64,000 nucleotides of DNA, from NCBI RefSeq assembly GCF_019039105.1, contig NZ_JAHPIV010000001.1:393739-457738 (forward strand), written 5' to 3'. Position 1 is the first letter of the stretch, and each line of letters opens with the position of its first letter. The notes beneath the pieces are model-generated. The model was not told the origin of the DNA, did not search any database, and worked only from the letters and a program-made list of their open reading frames with translations. This stretch comes from Desertibacillus haloalkaliphilus (lineage in GTDB: Bacteria > Bacillota > Bacilli > Bacillales > KJ1-10-99). This document shows positions 1 to 10,935 of the stretch, in pieces. The position numbers were made by a program, and so were the translations under genes.

Positions 1-933
1 AATGATTTGCTGATTGACTTCAATATCCTCTGATGCGACACGCGCTAGCATCTGTGTCGGGCTTTCATAACGTAAAAACTCTTCAACCGCGGTTTCGATC
101 ATCGCTGGCGCTTCCTTTAGCTTCTCCATTTGATCAGGATGATTTGCCAACGTGAACACTGAGTTGCTAATTAGATTCACCGTTGTTTCATGCCCTGCGA
201 TCACTAGTAACAAACAAGTCGCCACTATTTCGTCATCTGTAAATGCATCTCCCTGTTGCTCTTGTTTAATAAGCTTACTAATAAGATCATCGGTTGGATG
301 ATCCCTTCGCTTATTGATAAGGTCTAAGAAGTAAGCATGGACAGCGGCTGTCGTCTCATTTCCGTTAGCAAGTGAGTTGCGCGTGCGATTAAGGTCAATC
401 GTGCGCAGTAAGGTAACCGTCCATTCTCGAAATAAATGGCGGTCTTCTTCAGGTACACCAACGATGTTCGCAATGACCATGCTCGTCAACGGAAACGCAA
501 AGTCTGAGACAACATCCATACGCTTCTCGTTTTGAACGGAACCTAGTAATTGATCAACAGTTTCTTCAATGTAGAAGTGATACCGATTCACCATTTGCGG
601 TGTAAACACATGACTAACGAGCTTACGTAACCGCATATGATCAGGTGGATTTTTAAACACTAACATATCTTTCTGGACATTTGCTAGATCACGATATCGT
701 TTCGATGTTTGCGGAATAGGGGGCCGATTTTTAAAGCGAGTATCTTTTAATACCTTTACCGTTTCCTCATACCCAGTAATATACCAACCTGGATATTTGA
801 AAAGCGTCCGCTTAGAAACTGGATGTTCAGACCTTAGCTGATCGTAAAAAGGATATGGGTTCTTTACAAACGCTGCAGAATTGAATGGATTCGTCTTTGG
901 TTCGATTTGGTTTTGCGTGTCTAGTTTGATCAT
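1..933 (-). CDS. bioI: Cytochrome P450 BioI, 3' end cut off by window edge
   Basis: This frame was read directly from the minus strand; it runs off the window so only about 311 N-terminal residues are present. It shows the P450 I-helix motif AGHETT near residue 245 and the K-helix ExxR (EEFLR) near residue 279; the heme-ligand cysteine lies outside the window. BioI-type P450s (CYP107H) cleave acyl-ACP chains to pimeloyl-ACP for biotin synthesis. It is the last visible gene of the bio operon, 42 bases after bioD, with a purine-rich ribosome site just before ATG 933. The family call rests on motifs plus operon context; another P450 subfamily is possible but unlikely here. Confidence 0.88.
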   Translation of the reverse strand, partial: MIKLDTQNQIEPKTNPFNSAAFVKNPYPFYDQLRSEHPVSKRTLFKYPGWYITGYEETVKVLKDTRFKNRPPIPQTSKRYRDLANVQKDMLVFKNPPDHMRLRKLVSHVFTPQMVNRYHFYIEETVDQLLGSVQNEKRMDVVSDFAFPLTSMVIANIVGVPEEDRHLFREWTVTLLRTIDLNRTRNSLANGNETTAAVHAYFLDLINKRRDHPTDDLISKLIKQEQQGDAFTDDEIVATCLLLVIAGHETTVNLISNSVFTLANHPDQMEKLKEAPAMIETAVEEFLRYESPTQMLARVASEDIEVNQQII

Positions 934-975
934 TTCTCCCTCTCCCTTATCCTCAGAATTCGATCCATCTGTCAC

Positions 976-2847
<1,872 letters not shown>

Positions 2848-2858
<11 letters not shown>

Positions 2859-4194
2859 CTGTTGTCACCTCATCAATCGCTTCTTTCATAATCGCTACCA
2901 TTGCTTTCAGTTCATCAGCCGTACTGACTAGTGGTGGCATAAAGACGATCACATCGCCCATTGGTCTCGTTAACATCCCTAACTCTCGCATTTTTAATGA
3001 TACTTGATAGCCGACTCGCTTTTCTGCTGGAAAAGGTTCTTTCGTCTCTTTTGCTTGAACGAGCTCGATCCCAACCATAAATCCAAGCTGCCTAATATCA
3101 CCAACATGAGTGAGGGTGTACAACTCCTCTAGTATTCCTTTTAGCTCCTCGGACTTTTTGGCGACTTGCTCGGGTATGTTTTCGGATTCAAACAAACGAA
3201 TATTTTCAATGGCAACGGCACAGCCAAGCTGATTTCCAGTATACGAATGCCCGTGGAAAAAGGTTTTCAATGATTGATAGTCATCATAAAACGCCTGATA
3301 GATTTCCTCTGTTGTATATGTAACGGCGATCGGTAAATAGCCACCAGTAATCCCTTTTCCAGCTGCCATTAAATCGGGCTGAACCCCCTCATGCTCACAG
3401 GCAAACATTTTACCTGTTCGACCAAAGCCAGTCGCAACCTCATCAACGATCATTAAAACTTCATACTTTGTGCAAAGCTCACGGACACCAGCCAAGTAGC
3501 CTTCTGGCATGACGATGAAACCACCCGCTCCTTGCACGTTTGATTCAATGGATAGAGCAGCGATTTCTTCATGATTTTCCTTCAATAATTGTTCAAGTGC
3601 TGCTAAACATTCATCACGGCATCGATCAGGATCACCCGTTTCAGATCGATAGACATTTGGAATCGGTGCCTTATAACTCTCAAACATGAGTGGACCATAG
3701 ACGTGGTGGAAAAGATCAATCGCCCCAACACTGACAGCACCTACGGTATCACCGTGATAACCGTTTCTCATTGAGATAAATTTTTGCTTTTCGGGTCTAC
3801 CAATATTCTTCCAATATTGGAACGCCATTTTAAGTGCGATCTCCATTGACTCCGCACCACTATCAGAATAAAAGACCCGTGTTAAATTGTCGGGGCTAAG
3901 CTCAACTAATTTTTCAGCAAGCTCTGTCGCGGGAACATTTGTCATCCCTAGCAACGTCGAATGCGCGATTTTGTCAAGCTGTTTTATAATCGCATCATCT
4001 AATTCCTTCTTGCGATGTCCGTGGACATTTAGCCAAACAGACGAAAAGCCGTCATAGTATTCTTTTCCGTCAATATCTTTCACTTTAATGCCTTGACCGC
4101 TCTCAATAATTAACGGGTCCTTGTCGTAATCCTTCATTTGTGTAAAAGGTAACCAAAGGTGCTTTTTGCTTTTTTCAATGAGTTCATGTGTCAT
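2848..4194 (-). CDS. bioA: Adenosylmethionine-8-amino-7-oxononanoate aminotransferase BioA
   Basis: Class III PLP aminotransferase (448 aa) that converts 8-amino-7-oxononanoate to 7,8-diaminopelargonic acid; the B. subtilis-type enzyme uses lysine rather than SAM as amino donor, and which donor applies here cannot be read from sequence. Seen: [11 protein letters not shown] at the N-terminus, [22 protein letters not shown] and the PLP-lysine context [12 protein letters not shown]. The ATG overlaps the bioW stop by 4 bases, with GGAGGG inside the bioW tail as the ribosome site. Confidence 0.97.
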
Positions 4195-4955
4195 TGTTTG
4201 CCCTCCATCTCCACAAAAATTGGTTGTTTCTCTAAGTAGTTCATGTATGTATTGATATTTGCTTTGCCATCGACAAAAAAGATTCGACAGCCTCGTTCAT
4301 CCTGATATTCTTTTAATCTCGTAATCCGTTGATAACCGTGCTTCCTACTTGCGACGTAACCTGTTACATAGTCAGGGTCATCTGACCAGCATAATTCCGC
4401 AATTGTTACCGGGTGATGACACACTTTTGATGCCAGCGTAAGCGCCTCTTTCAAGCGCGGGCTGTTTGGTAGATTGTGTTCACTCGTCCACCTCTCAAAA
4501 TCAGCATTCAACCAATCCATCCGAGAGACGCGAACCCCTTTTTTAGAATCAAGTCGTTCCCCAGAATGAACGTCGACCAAGATCGCTCCTCTAATGCCGA
4601 AACATTCAGTCATTTGATGATAGACTTTGTTCAGAGTGTGCCTCGGAACACCTGCTTGTTCTAACAGCTTAACGGCCAAGGCCTGTCCCTCCTCAACAGA
4701 GTCTACGTCATTCGTCTCTGGCTTTAACGGTTTTATTCGCTGAATCGGCTCATCAATCGCTTCGAACTGAACATTCATAAAATCCGGGTTACCTCTTGAA
4801 TGAGTTAACGCTTTCTCTACCAATTGATTGATAGCCTGCTTGAGATTTGGGTAGGTGGTCAAAACTTCACCACCGGAGATATGTTTTCCACCATCTTCAT
4901 GGGCCCCGTTTTGCGAAGCTCTCATTCGAACACTAAAATAGGTTTCTGCTTGCAC
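4191..4955 (-). CDS. bioW: 6-carboxyhexanoate-CoA ligase (pimeloyl-CoA synthetase) BioW
   Basis: Activates pimelate to pimeloyl-CoA with ATP, the first committed step of the Bacillus-type biotin pathway. The 254-aa sequence carries family blocks such as [28 protein letters not shown] and [13 protein letters not shown]. The start is GTG at 4955, chosen because GAGGTGAA lies 5 bases upstream and the protein aligns from its first residue with known BioW. It is the first gene of the operon and follows the BirA-type control region. Having both BioW and BioI gives two routes to the pimeloyl thioester, as in B. subtilis. Confidence 0.97.
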   Translation of the reverse strand: MQAETYFSVRMRASQNGAHEDGGKHISGGEVLTTYPNLKQAINQLVEKALTHSRGNPDFMNVQFEAIDEPIQRIKPLKPETNDVDSVEEGQALAVKLLEQAGVPRHTLNKVYHQMTECFGIRGAILVDVHSGERLDSKKGVRVSRMDWLNADFERWTSEHNLPNSPRLKEALTLASKVCHHPVTIAELCWSDDPDYVTGYVASRKHGYQRITRLKEYQDERGCRIFFVDGKANINTYMNYLEKQPIFVEMEGKQ

Positions 4956-4979
4956 TTTCGTTCACCTCAACCACAACAA

Positions 4980-5043
4980 TTGTTAACCTTGATAAATAAC
5001 GAGTTTACATAAACATCATAAAATGTGAAAAATATAATGTCAA
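4980..5043 (-). promoter_or_regulatory. bioWAFDI promoter with BirA-type operator
   Basis: On the minus strand a sigma-A promoter reads TTGACA (5038-5043), 17-bp spacer, TATGAT (5015-5020). Immediately downstream, covering the expected transcription start, lie two inverted half-sites, ATGTAAAC (5003-5010) and GTTAACAA (4980-4987), separated by exactly 15 bp. This is the arrangement known for biotin operators bound by a BirA dimer carrying biotinyl-AMP. Inference: biotin represses the operon by occluding the start site. The BirA gene itself is not in the window. Confidence 0.88.
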
Positions 5044-5074
5044 CCTATATAAATGTTAAGTTAACGCAAGGCAT

Positions 5075-5116
5075 AAAAAAAGACGCTATCTCTGCTCTAA
5101 CAGAGAATCACGTCTA
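5075..5116 (-). terminator. Intrinsic terminator of the 5141-7276 gene
   Basis: Minus-strand hairpin with outer AGACG/CGTCT and inner CTCTG/CAGAG pairing, followed by a run of seven T. It separates the TPR-like gene from the bio promoter. Confidence 0.8.
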
Positions 5117-5140
5117 TCTATTCCTCTATTTCCTTCGTCC

Positions 5141-7276
5141 TCATTCAGCGGAATTGTTGAAGCTAGGTCGTTTTTCAGAGCTCATCCATTCTGATTGACG
5201 TAACCTAACTTCAAATAGTTTTAATGGGTCCATATACTCCTCTGGATTTGTTTTCAGTGCATTTATTTTCTCTTCGTTTTCGTGGATGGCTTCATTTGCT
5301 TGACCTTTCGCCTTGCCAAGAACCTCAAGCGGTTGTTTAAAGAACATCGTAATATCCTGCTCAAGCCCTTTTTCAATAAATTGAGCTTGGGCATTAAACT
5401 GCTGAATAACCTCAGCAATGACGTACTCATACTCTTCATTTTCGATAAACTTTTTATAAGCCTTTTGTAGCATAGCTTTATTCGTTGGAAGTGCACCGAG
5501 TAGCTTTCCCGAACTTCTTAACAGCAGTTGTGCTGGCTTAAATCCATTAACAATATTGATTTCCTCAATCTCAAGCCGGTTGATGAGTCGATCTGTATCC
5601 CGTCGCCAATCCTCTAAAATTTTAAAATCACAAACTAATTTAATCTCTTCATCACCGTAATAAGCATTGATCCCACCTGCCACGTCCTCTAAGGCGGATT
5701 GACTATGCTTAAATGCTGTCTCTGCTACCTCTAGCCAATCCTGCATCGCTTTGTTAAAGGTAGGAGCGAGTTTTTCTTCTGTATAGCGTTGAATCTTCTC
5801 ATTCATTTGTTTGTTCAATTCCGCATGGATCGTACGAAAATCACTATCTTCCTTGATCAAGTCTGTGCATTCACGTAAAAGCGCGGGAATCGCTACTTTT
5901 AGCTCAGCTTGCGTCTCATCTTTACCATTTTGAAACGAGGTTTTGATTACTTTTATTTGCTCCTTCTCAATGTCAATCACCTGGTTGGTTGCCCCGTTTA
6001 GCTTCGTTACTAGCTCTTGGTTATAGTTCACCATCTCTACTAAGCTATTTTCAATTTCAACCGGCTGTTCGACCAGATGAGCGATTAATTGGCGGATGAA
6101 CGATAAAATTTGTTCACTTTTTTCAGCCTTCGTGCCCGGTGATATGAAATGATCATCGCCTCCTGTAGCGATGATTTCATCACTTAACGATGTGAGCTGA
6201 TCATCTAATTCAATCTCATGCTCCTGTACCCACTGCATGATAGATTCAAACAGACCAAAATTATAGACAAGCGTATCTGAATCGCCATTACCCGCTTCAA
6301 TATAAGCTTTCGCCTCATCAACAACAACAGGGCTGACCTGCATCGAAAATGTTTCATTCCAAGCGAGTACGGCTGCCGATGGGAGTAAAGGTGCATCCGT
6401 GATGCTTAGCCAATTGGTTAACAAGTTCGGAACAACGTCTGCCAATTCGTCTGTAAAATAGCGCCCACTAATCAAATCAAAATAGCTCTCTTGATAGAGG
6501 ATCGATAATTGACGTGATGATTCCGCACGAGCGTCTTTTAAATTTAAGAAGAGGTGATTAAATTCGCTTAGCCATGACAAATAGTACTCTTCGTTTTTAT
6601 AGCTGTTCCAGAAAGCTGATACGATTTGTTCAAATCTCTCTTGATCAAGATTCGCTAACGTCAGTAGCGCTTCAGAAAAGTAATCAGGAGCGATGGCAAT
6701 CGTTAATCCTTTTTCGACATAACCTTTTAAACGATCATACCATTCGGTCGATTTCGTTCGTATCGCCTCATTAACCGCTAATTCGATCGCACTACTCCAA
6801 TCGCGATATTCTTCAAAGAAAGAACGGGCAAGTGCTGTGACATTTGGATAATCTGGATTCGTTGCAACAGCCTGCCGAATCACCTTGGCCGCTTGATTGA
6901 GTTTCTCTTGTTGTTTGTATACAGAAAATAATTGCAGAGATACTTCAGTGGTTAGAGTGACGTTTGTCGACTTAATCGTTATGTAAATCTCCTCGGCCTT
7001 TGAATAGTGACCGAGCTGATAATAAGCGTCTGCAATGTTTTTCTTTGCCCATGGCTCTAAATGACCACTAACCTTCTTCCATTTATAAATAGCCACCTCA
7101 TAATCTTTGTTGTCATAATACACTTCACCTTGAGAAAAACGAATCTCAGAAAGCTCGGCTTCATGTTGCTGTTCCCGAAAATAGGCCTCCGATAGAACCC
7201 TCACTGGATGGCGATCGTCGTTATGATCTATAAACTTTTTATAATAGCTTTTTGTAAGCAATACATTCTCTACCAT
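5141..7276 (-). CDS. Large TPR-like and helical protein, function unknown
   Basis: A 711-aa soluble protein with no signal peptide or membrane segment. Residues about 45-150 contain TPR-like helix pairs (blocks such as GEVYYDNKDYEVAIYKW and DAYYQLGHYSKAEEIY), followed by further alpha-solenoid sequence. From about residue 380 to the end the protein is long, charged and helical with coiled-coil character. I see no catalytic motif and in particular no GTPase P-loop, although the C-terminal half is reminiscent of the helical arms of dynamin-like proteins; that comparison is only an impression. It is a single gene with its own terminator, between the HD-GYP gene and the bio operon. Start ATG 7276. 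Confidence 0.8.
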   Translation of the reverse strand: MVENVLLTKSYYKKFIDHNDDRHPVRVLSEAYFREQQHEAELSEIRFSQGEVYYDNKDYEVAIYKWKKVSGHLEPWAKKNIADAYYQLGHYSKAEEIYITIKSTNVTLTTEVSLQLFSVYKQQEKLNQAAKVIRQAVATNPDYPNVTALARSFFEEYRDWSSAIELAVNEAIRTKSTEWYDRLKGYVEKGLTIAIAPDYFSEALLTLANLDQERFEQIVSAFWNSYKNEEYYLSWLSEFNHLFLNLKDARAESSRQLSILYQESYFDLISGRYFTDELADVVPNLLTNWLSITDAPLLPSAAVLAWNETFSMQVSPVVVDEAKAYIEAGNGDSDTLVYNFGLFESIMQWVQEHEIELDDQLTSLSDEIIATGGDDHFISPGTKAEKSEQILSFIRQLIAHLVEQPVEIENSLVEMVNYNQELVTKLNGATNQVIDIEKEQIKVIKTSFQNGKDETQAELKVAIPALLRECTDLIKEDSDFRTIHAELNKQMNEKIQRYTEEKLAPTFNKAMQDWLEVAETAFKHSQSALEDVAGGINAYYGDEEIKLVCDFKILEDWRRDTDRLINRLEIEEINIVNGFKPAQLLLRSSGKLLGALPTNKAMLQKAYKKFIENEEYEYVIAEVIQQFNAQAQFIEKGLEQDITMFFKQPLEVLGKAKGQANEAIHENEEKINALKTNPEEYMDPLKLFEVRLRQSEWMSSEKRPSFNNSAE

Positions 7277-7548
7277 ATTGATGTCACTTCCCTTATCTTA
7301 AGTAGATGAGAATTTAACTAAACTTCCTTCAACATACCCGATCTTCACAGCAACGACAAGAGACCTAAGTTACAGCCAGAAGGACTAAGTTTTATGTGAA
7401 ATCGTGGGATACTCTCCTTTTTGCTGCAAAAAGTTGCTATGGTATACCCTATCTCTATGAAGGACTAAACTTTAATAAAAAAGACTCCATTTACTGTTAG
7501 GTTAGGAAATGGAGTCTTTTTGCTTCAGTCAGCGACGTCTAAGAGTTA
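7277..7548. other. Intergenic region, 272 bases
   Basis: Contains the terminator at 7477-7521. The string AAGGACTAA occurs twice (near 7380 and 7460) and there is a small palindrome GGTATACC near 7440. No coding frame was recognised. Confidence 0.5.
7477..7521 (-). terminator. Terminator between HD-GYP and TPR genes
   Basis: AAAGACTCCATTT pairs with AAATGGAGTCTTT across a 14-base loop, with T-runs on both strands; it would stop minus-strand transcripts of the HD-GYP gene. Confidence 0.85.
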
Positions 7549-8655
7549 TCACATTAATGCATCTGCCTCAACGATTTCGATAGCTAGGTTATCCTTTTCC
7601 GATAAATCAATTTCATAAGGACTCACTTCTTGTTGGTCCATATCTTTTATAACCCTGATCACAGGCCTACCGGCTGAACCGAAGTTGTATTTCGAAACGA
7701 TTCCCACTCTTCCATCATTCAACTTTACAGTTAGGCCTTGTGGGTAAATCGCAATACAATTCGTAAACAATTGAACCTGCTTACGATCAAATTGTGTCCC
7801 ACTTCCGGCAAAAAGGATCTCAAGACCTTTATGCGGTAGCATGGCAGGTCGATAAACCCTCGAACTTGTAACTGCATCAAATACATCGACAACACTTAAT
7901 ATTTTTGCATATTTGTGGATTTGATCCTCTTTTAAACCACGAGGATATCCTAATCCATCCATCCTTTCATGGTGCTGCAAGGCACAATGAGCTACAGGAA
8001 GTGGAATTTCATGTACTTTTCGAAGAGTCTCAAACCCCTTTTCACAGTGTAACTTCACTTGCTCGTATTCTTCCTTCGTTAACTTTTCCGGCTTATTTAA
8101 AATCTCACGCGGGACGAAAACCTTCCCAAAATCATGTAACATGGCACCTAAACCTATTTCTTCAATGTTCCTAAGTGGCAAACCATTTTCTAATGCCAAT
8201 TGACACGCATAGATTGATACATTTAAGCTATGATTATATACATAGTTCTCGTGAATCTTTGTGGTTGCCAGTAAATTTAATGTGCGCTGATTTTCACTCA
8301 AGTCATTTAAAATATCCTTAAATATTTTTTGGAAACTACGGATGATCCTTCCTGACTTCATCATCCCTTGAATATTTGAGCGATGTGAATCTAATTCGGC
8401 AATGGTTTTAAAGCCCTCTGTTATCTTATTAACAGCTTCCCAGCGTAACTCTGCAGGAATAGCTTCAACCACTTCAATTCCTACCGACTCTTCGTCCTCT
8501 ATATAGATTGTCGTCACATTACATTTCTTTAACTTCTTTATAAACTTTTTTGTCAGTTCAGTACCCTCAGTTAAAAGAACTTTTCCATTTTCATTATAAA
8601 TAGACTTACCTAATTTAATTCCAGGTTCACATCGATCCAAACTCACTAAACGCAT
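7549..8655 (-). CDS. HD-GYP domain protein, probable c-di-GMP phosphodiesterase
   Basis: HD-GYP proteins hydrolyse cyclic di-GMP through a metal site. Seen: an N-terminal region of about 120 residues without a recognised sensor domain, then the HD-GYP core with HDFGK, a downstream QHHERMDG, the signature GLGYP and DVFDAVTS. A C-terminal 60-80 residue extension follows. The frame is open to ATG 8778, but I chose ATG 8655 (MRLVSLDRCEPG) because AGAAGGGA lies at good distance upstream and the protein family begins with this block; the extra 41 residues look unlike protein. Single gene with its own terminator. Confidence 0.88.
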   Translation of the reverse strand: MRLVSLDRCEPGIKLGKSIYNENGKVLLTEGTELTKKFIKKLKKCNVTTIYIEDEESVGIEVVEAIPAELRWEAVNKITEGFKTIAELDSHRSNIQGMMKSGRIIRSFQKIFKDILNDLSENQRTLNLLATTKIHENYVYNHSLNVSIYACQLALENGLPLRNIEEIGLGAMLHDFGKVFVPREILNKPEKLTKEEYEQVKLHCEKGFETLRKVHEIPLPVAHCALQHHERMDGLGYPRGLKEDQIHKYAKILSVVDVFDAVTSSRVYRPAMLPHKGLEILFAGSGTQFDRKQVQLFTNCIAIYPQGLTVKLNDGRVGIVSKYNFGSAGRPVIRVIKDMDQQEVSPYEIDLSEKDNLAIEIVEADALM

Positions 8656-8959
8656 TTTAAAATCCCTTCTTTTGTCATATCTTTTAAAACATCGAATAGG
8701 AACTTTAACTTCATTAGTTAGAATAGTACCGGAATAAAAAAAGTCTTTATACCTATTCAAAGCTATATTTTTCGACATAAATCACCATATTCCTGCAATT
8801 AACGAGTTTTTTACAGAAATAATAACCTTTCCTTTTCCAGATGGTTAACTTGTACTTGCTTTTACCGACGGAAATGTAGTTGGACACGAATTCGAATATT
8901 AAAGTCGCAAATCTAGGGAAAGAGGTAATGTCCTACAAGACTATTCCTTTTTTCCTTAG
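8656..8959. other. Intergenic region, about 300 bases
   Basis: The part next to 8655 could be an N-terminal extension of the HD-GYP frame but is more likely its leader. The remainder holds no recognisable gene, no clear hairpin terminator for the upstream TIGR03943 gene and no Zur-like box. Confidence 0.4.
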
Positions 8960-9775
8960 TTATGGATAGATATACGGATCAAGTGGTAGATCAATTTCTT
9001 TCCAGCTGTCCACTTTGATAACCGGGATCAGCCATTCACCCTCTTTTTGCACGTCCAATTTTCCTTTTACTCGAATCCATGAATTTTCTTTGATTCCAAG
9101 GCTAGAGCCATCCTCAATGACTATTCCGGCAGCATGGGCATCTGCCACACAATGGGTGACAAGAAACCTCGTAATCACAGTGCGTTTTGAATTGACATGA
9201 AAATCATCTTCTAAAATAAACCCATCCAATTCGATCGATTTTCCAATAAAGCCTTCTGGATACGTCGTTATTGAGGTGAGATAGTCTGCAAAGTTCGTGT
9301 TATCAAAGTAAAGGGCTGGTTCGTTAATAATTTCAAGAATATCTTTCTCTTGAGGGAACAATTCATGATCTTCAAGGTCACCATGATCATGATAAGTTGA
9401 ATAGCTGACCCCTCTTTTTTGAGCTTCAGCTGCGCCAAAATCTTTATATGGTAAAAGAAACCCAGTTACTAACGGAAGGATAATAATTCCATAACTTATG
9501 AACGTTTGTAGCGAAAAACTCCCTCCATTGTCATCATCATGAGTACAGCCCCAAGGTCCACATTGACTGTGATCATGTTCAGTAGTAGTGAAAATTCGCG
9601 GTACTTGAATAAAAAATAAAAACAAAAAGAGCACTGACGCAATTTGACTAAAATAAAGATAATCTGGATTGATAAATCGTCCAATTTCACCGGACTCATG
9701 TAAAATAAAAATAAACACTGCAAACAATAATAATACGAAAGCCTTAATTAATTGCCTTAGGTGTATACGTAAAAT
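8960..9775 (-). CDS. TIGR03943-type membrane protein (YcgQ-like)
   Basis: Partner protein of the UPF0718/YcgR permease family. Two hydrophobic helices lie near the N-terminus, a third (GIIILPLVTGFLL) follows a His/Cys/Asp-rich loop EHDHSQCGPWGCTHDDDN, and the C-terminal half is a soluble domain with FLVTHCVADAHAAGI. The Cys/His loop suggests metal handling; this is inference. The permease gene lies immediately upstream. The start is uncertain: a strong site GAGGGGGGAG follows the permease stop, and the first codon at proper distance is ATT (9775); otherwise TTG at 9811, overlapping the permease, would be used. Confidence 0.85.
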   Translation of the reverse strand: MLRIHLRQLIKAFVLLLFAVFIFILHESGEIGRFINPDYLYFSQIASVLFLFLFFIQVPRIFTTTEHDHSQCGPWGCTHDDDNGGSFSLQTFISYGIIILPLVTGFLLPYKDFGAAEAQKRGVSYSTYHDHGDLEDHELFPQEKDILEIINEPALYFDNTNFADYLTSITTYPEGFIGKSIELDGFILEDDFHVNSKRTVITRFLVTHCVADAHAAGIVIEDGSSLGIKENSWIRVKGKLDVQKEGEWLIPVIKVDSWKEIDLPLDPYIYP

Positions 9776-9791
9776 GTTTACTCCCCCCCTC

Positions 9792-10787
9792 TTATAGCCA
9801 TGGATGCACAAATAGTAGAATTCCTAGCACAGTTGTTGTGATAATGATCATTAGCACAATAACAAAACGAATATTAAAAACGGCCATCATCATAATCGTA
9901 TTTTTCAAATCAAGCATCGGGCCATAAATTAAAAATCCAAGCAAAGATGTTTGTGGAAACAGATGACGGAAGGATGCTGCAATGAATGCATCTGCTTCCG
10001 AACATAATGATAGTAAATAGGCAAGTCCCATCATCACAAGAGTGGAAGCCAAAATCCCTTCTCCTAAACCTAGAATCGTTTTCGTTGAAATATATGTTTG
10101 CACAAATGCTGCTAACACAGCTCCAACAATTAAAAATTTACCCATAACAAAGAATTCATCGATCGCGTGCTCAAACATCGACTTTATCCGCTTCCCTACA
10201 GGTAGTTTGGAACTAGATTGATCGACTGCCAGCCATTCTTTGCTTCTTTTTAGTTGGTTTCTTGAAAATAGGATCGAGATGATACCAGCGATCATAATAG
10301 CAATTACTAATCCAAGCCCCATTCGCAATAAGGCGATCTTTACATTTTCACCAAAAGCCATATACGTCGAAAAAATGACAATTGGGTTTATCAAAGGTCC
10401 TGTAAGCAGAAAGCCTACCCCTGCAAATATGGGGACTCCCTTGGCCACTAAACGGCGTACAATCGGAACAATTCCGCATTCACAAGCCGGAAATAAGGCC
10501 CCTACTAAGCAACTCATGATCACAGCTTGAAACTTATTTTTGGGAATTAACCTTTTTACATGCTCATCTGTTACAAAGACTTGAATAATGCCCGCAATAA
10601 AAACGCCAATTAACACAAACGGAATCGCTTCAATCAAAATGCTGAGAAAAACCATATTAAAGCTTAGTAACGAATCATGTATGTGAAAAGATGTTATTGT
10701 AAATTGGTTATGAAAAAAAATGACAAGAGCCGCAATGGCTAAAAGGAAAAATCCTATCAGTTCAACTAAACGATAGTTCATTTGCAT
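9792..10787 (-). CDS. UPF0718 family permease (YcgR-like)
   Basis: An integral membrane protein of about 331 aa with eight or so hydrophobic segments. It carries the family motifs FPACECGIVP near residue 110, LLTGPLINP near 145 and, in the second half, SLCSEADAFIAASF. The paired Cys-bearing motifs in membrane segments suggest transport of a metal or small anion; the substrate is not known. ATG 10787 was preferred over the longer frame to 10964 because GGAGG lies 9 bases upstream and the added residues are not hydrophobic. Expressed with the COG0523 gene upstream and TIGR03943 downstream; an internal terminator lies between it and COG0523. Confidence 0.88.
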   Translation of the reverse strand: MQMNYRLVELIGFFLLAIAALVIFFHNQFTITSFHIHDSLLSFNMVFLSILIEAIPFVLIGVFIAGIIQVFVTDEHVKRLIPKNKFQAVIMSCLVGALFPACECGIVPIVRRLVAKGVPIFAGVGFLLTGPLINPIVIFSTYMAFGENVKIALLRMGLGLVIAIMIAGIISILFSRNQLKRSKEWLAVDQSSSKLPVGKRIKSMFEHAIDEFFVMGKFLIVGAVLAAFVQTYISTKTILGLGEGILASTLVMMGLAYLLSLCSEADAFIAASFRHLFPQTSLLGFLIYGPMLDLKNTIMMMAVFNIRFVIVLMIIITTTVLGILLFVHPWL

Positions 10788-10890
10788 AACATATTGCCTC
10801 CAATTTTTCTTTCGTTTGCGATGTGCATACAAGGAACATCCAGTGCACAAAGCAAAATGATTGCGATTTAAAAGTGTTATTTTGTCCAAA

Positions 10891-10931
10891 GAAAAACCGT
10901 TAAGATCTGGATAAAATCTTAACGCTTTTTC
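10891..10931 (-). terminator. Terminator-like hairpin inside the COG0523-permease operon
   Basis: CGTTAAGAT pairs perfectly with ATCTTAACG across a 9-base loop and is followed by GTTTTTC on the minus strand. It sits between the COG0523 stop and the permease start, so it may lower expression of the downstream genes. Confidence 0.65.
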
Positions 10932-10935
10932 AAAG

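Noticed and set aside
8656..8778. 41-residue N-terminal extension of the HD-GYP protein
   Set aside because: The upstream ATG has a weaker ribosome site and the sequence is unlike the family; start set at 8655.
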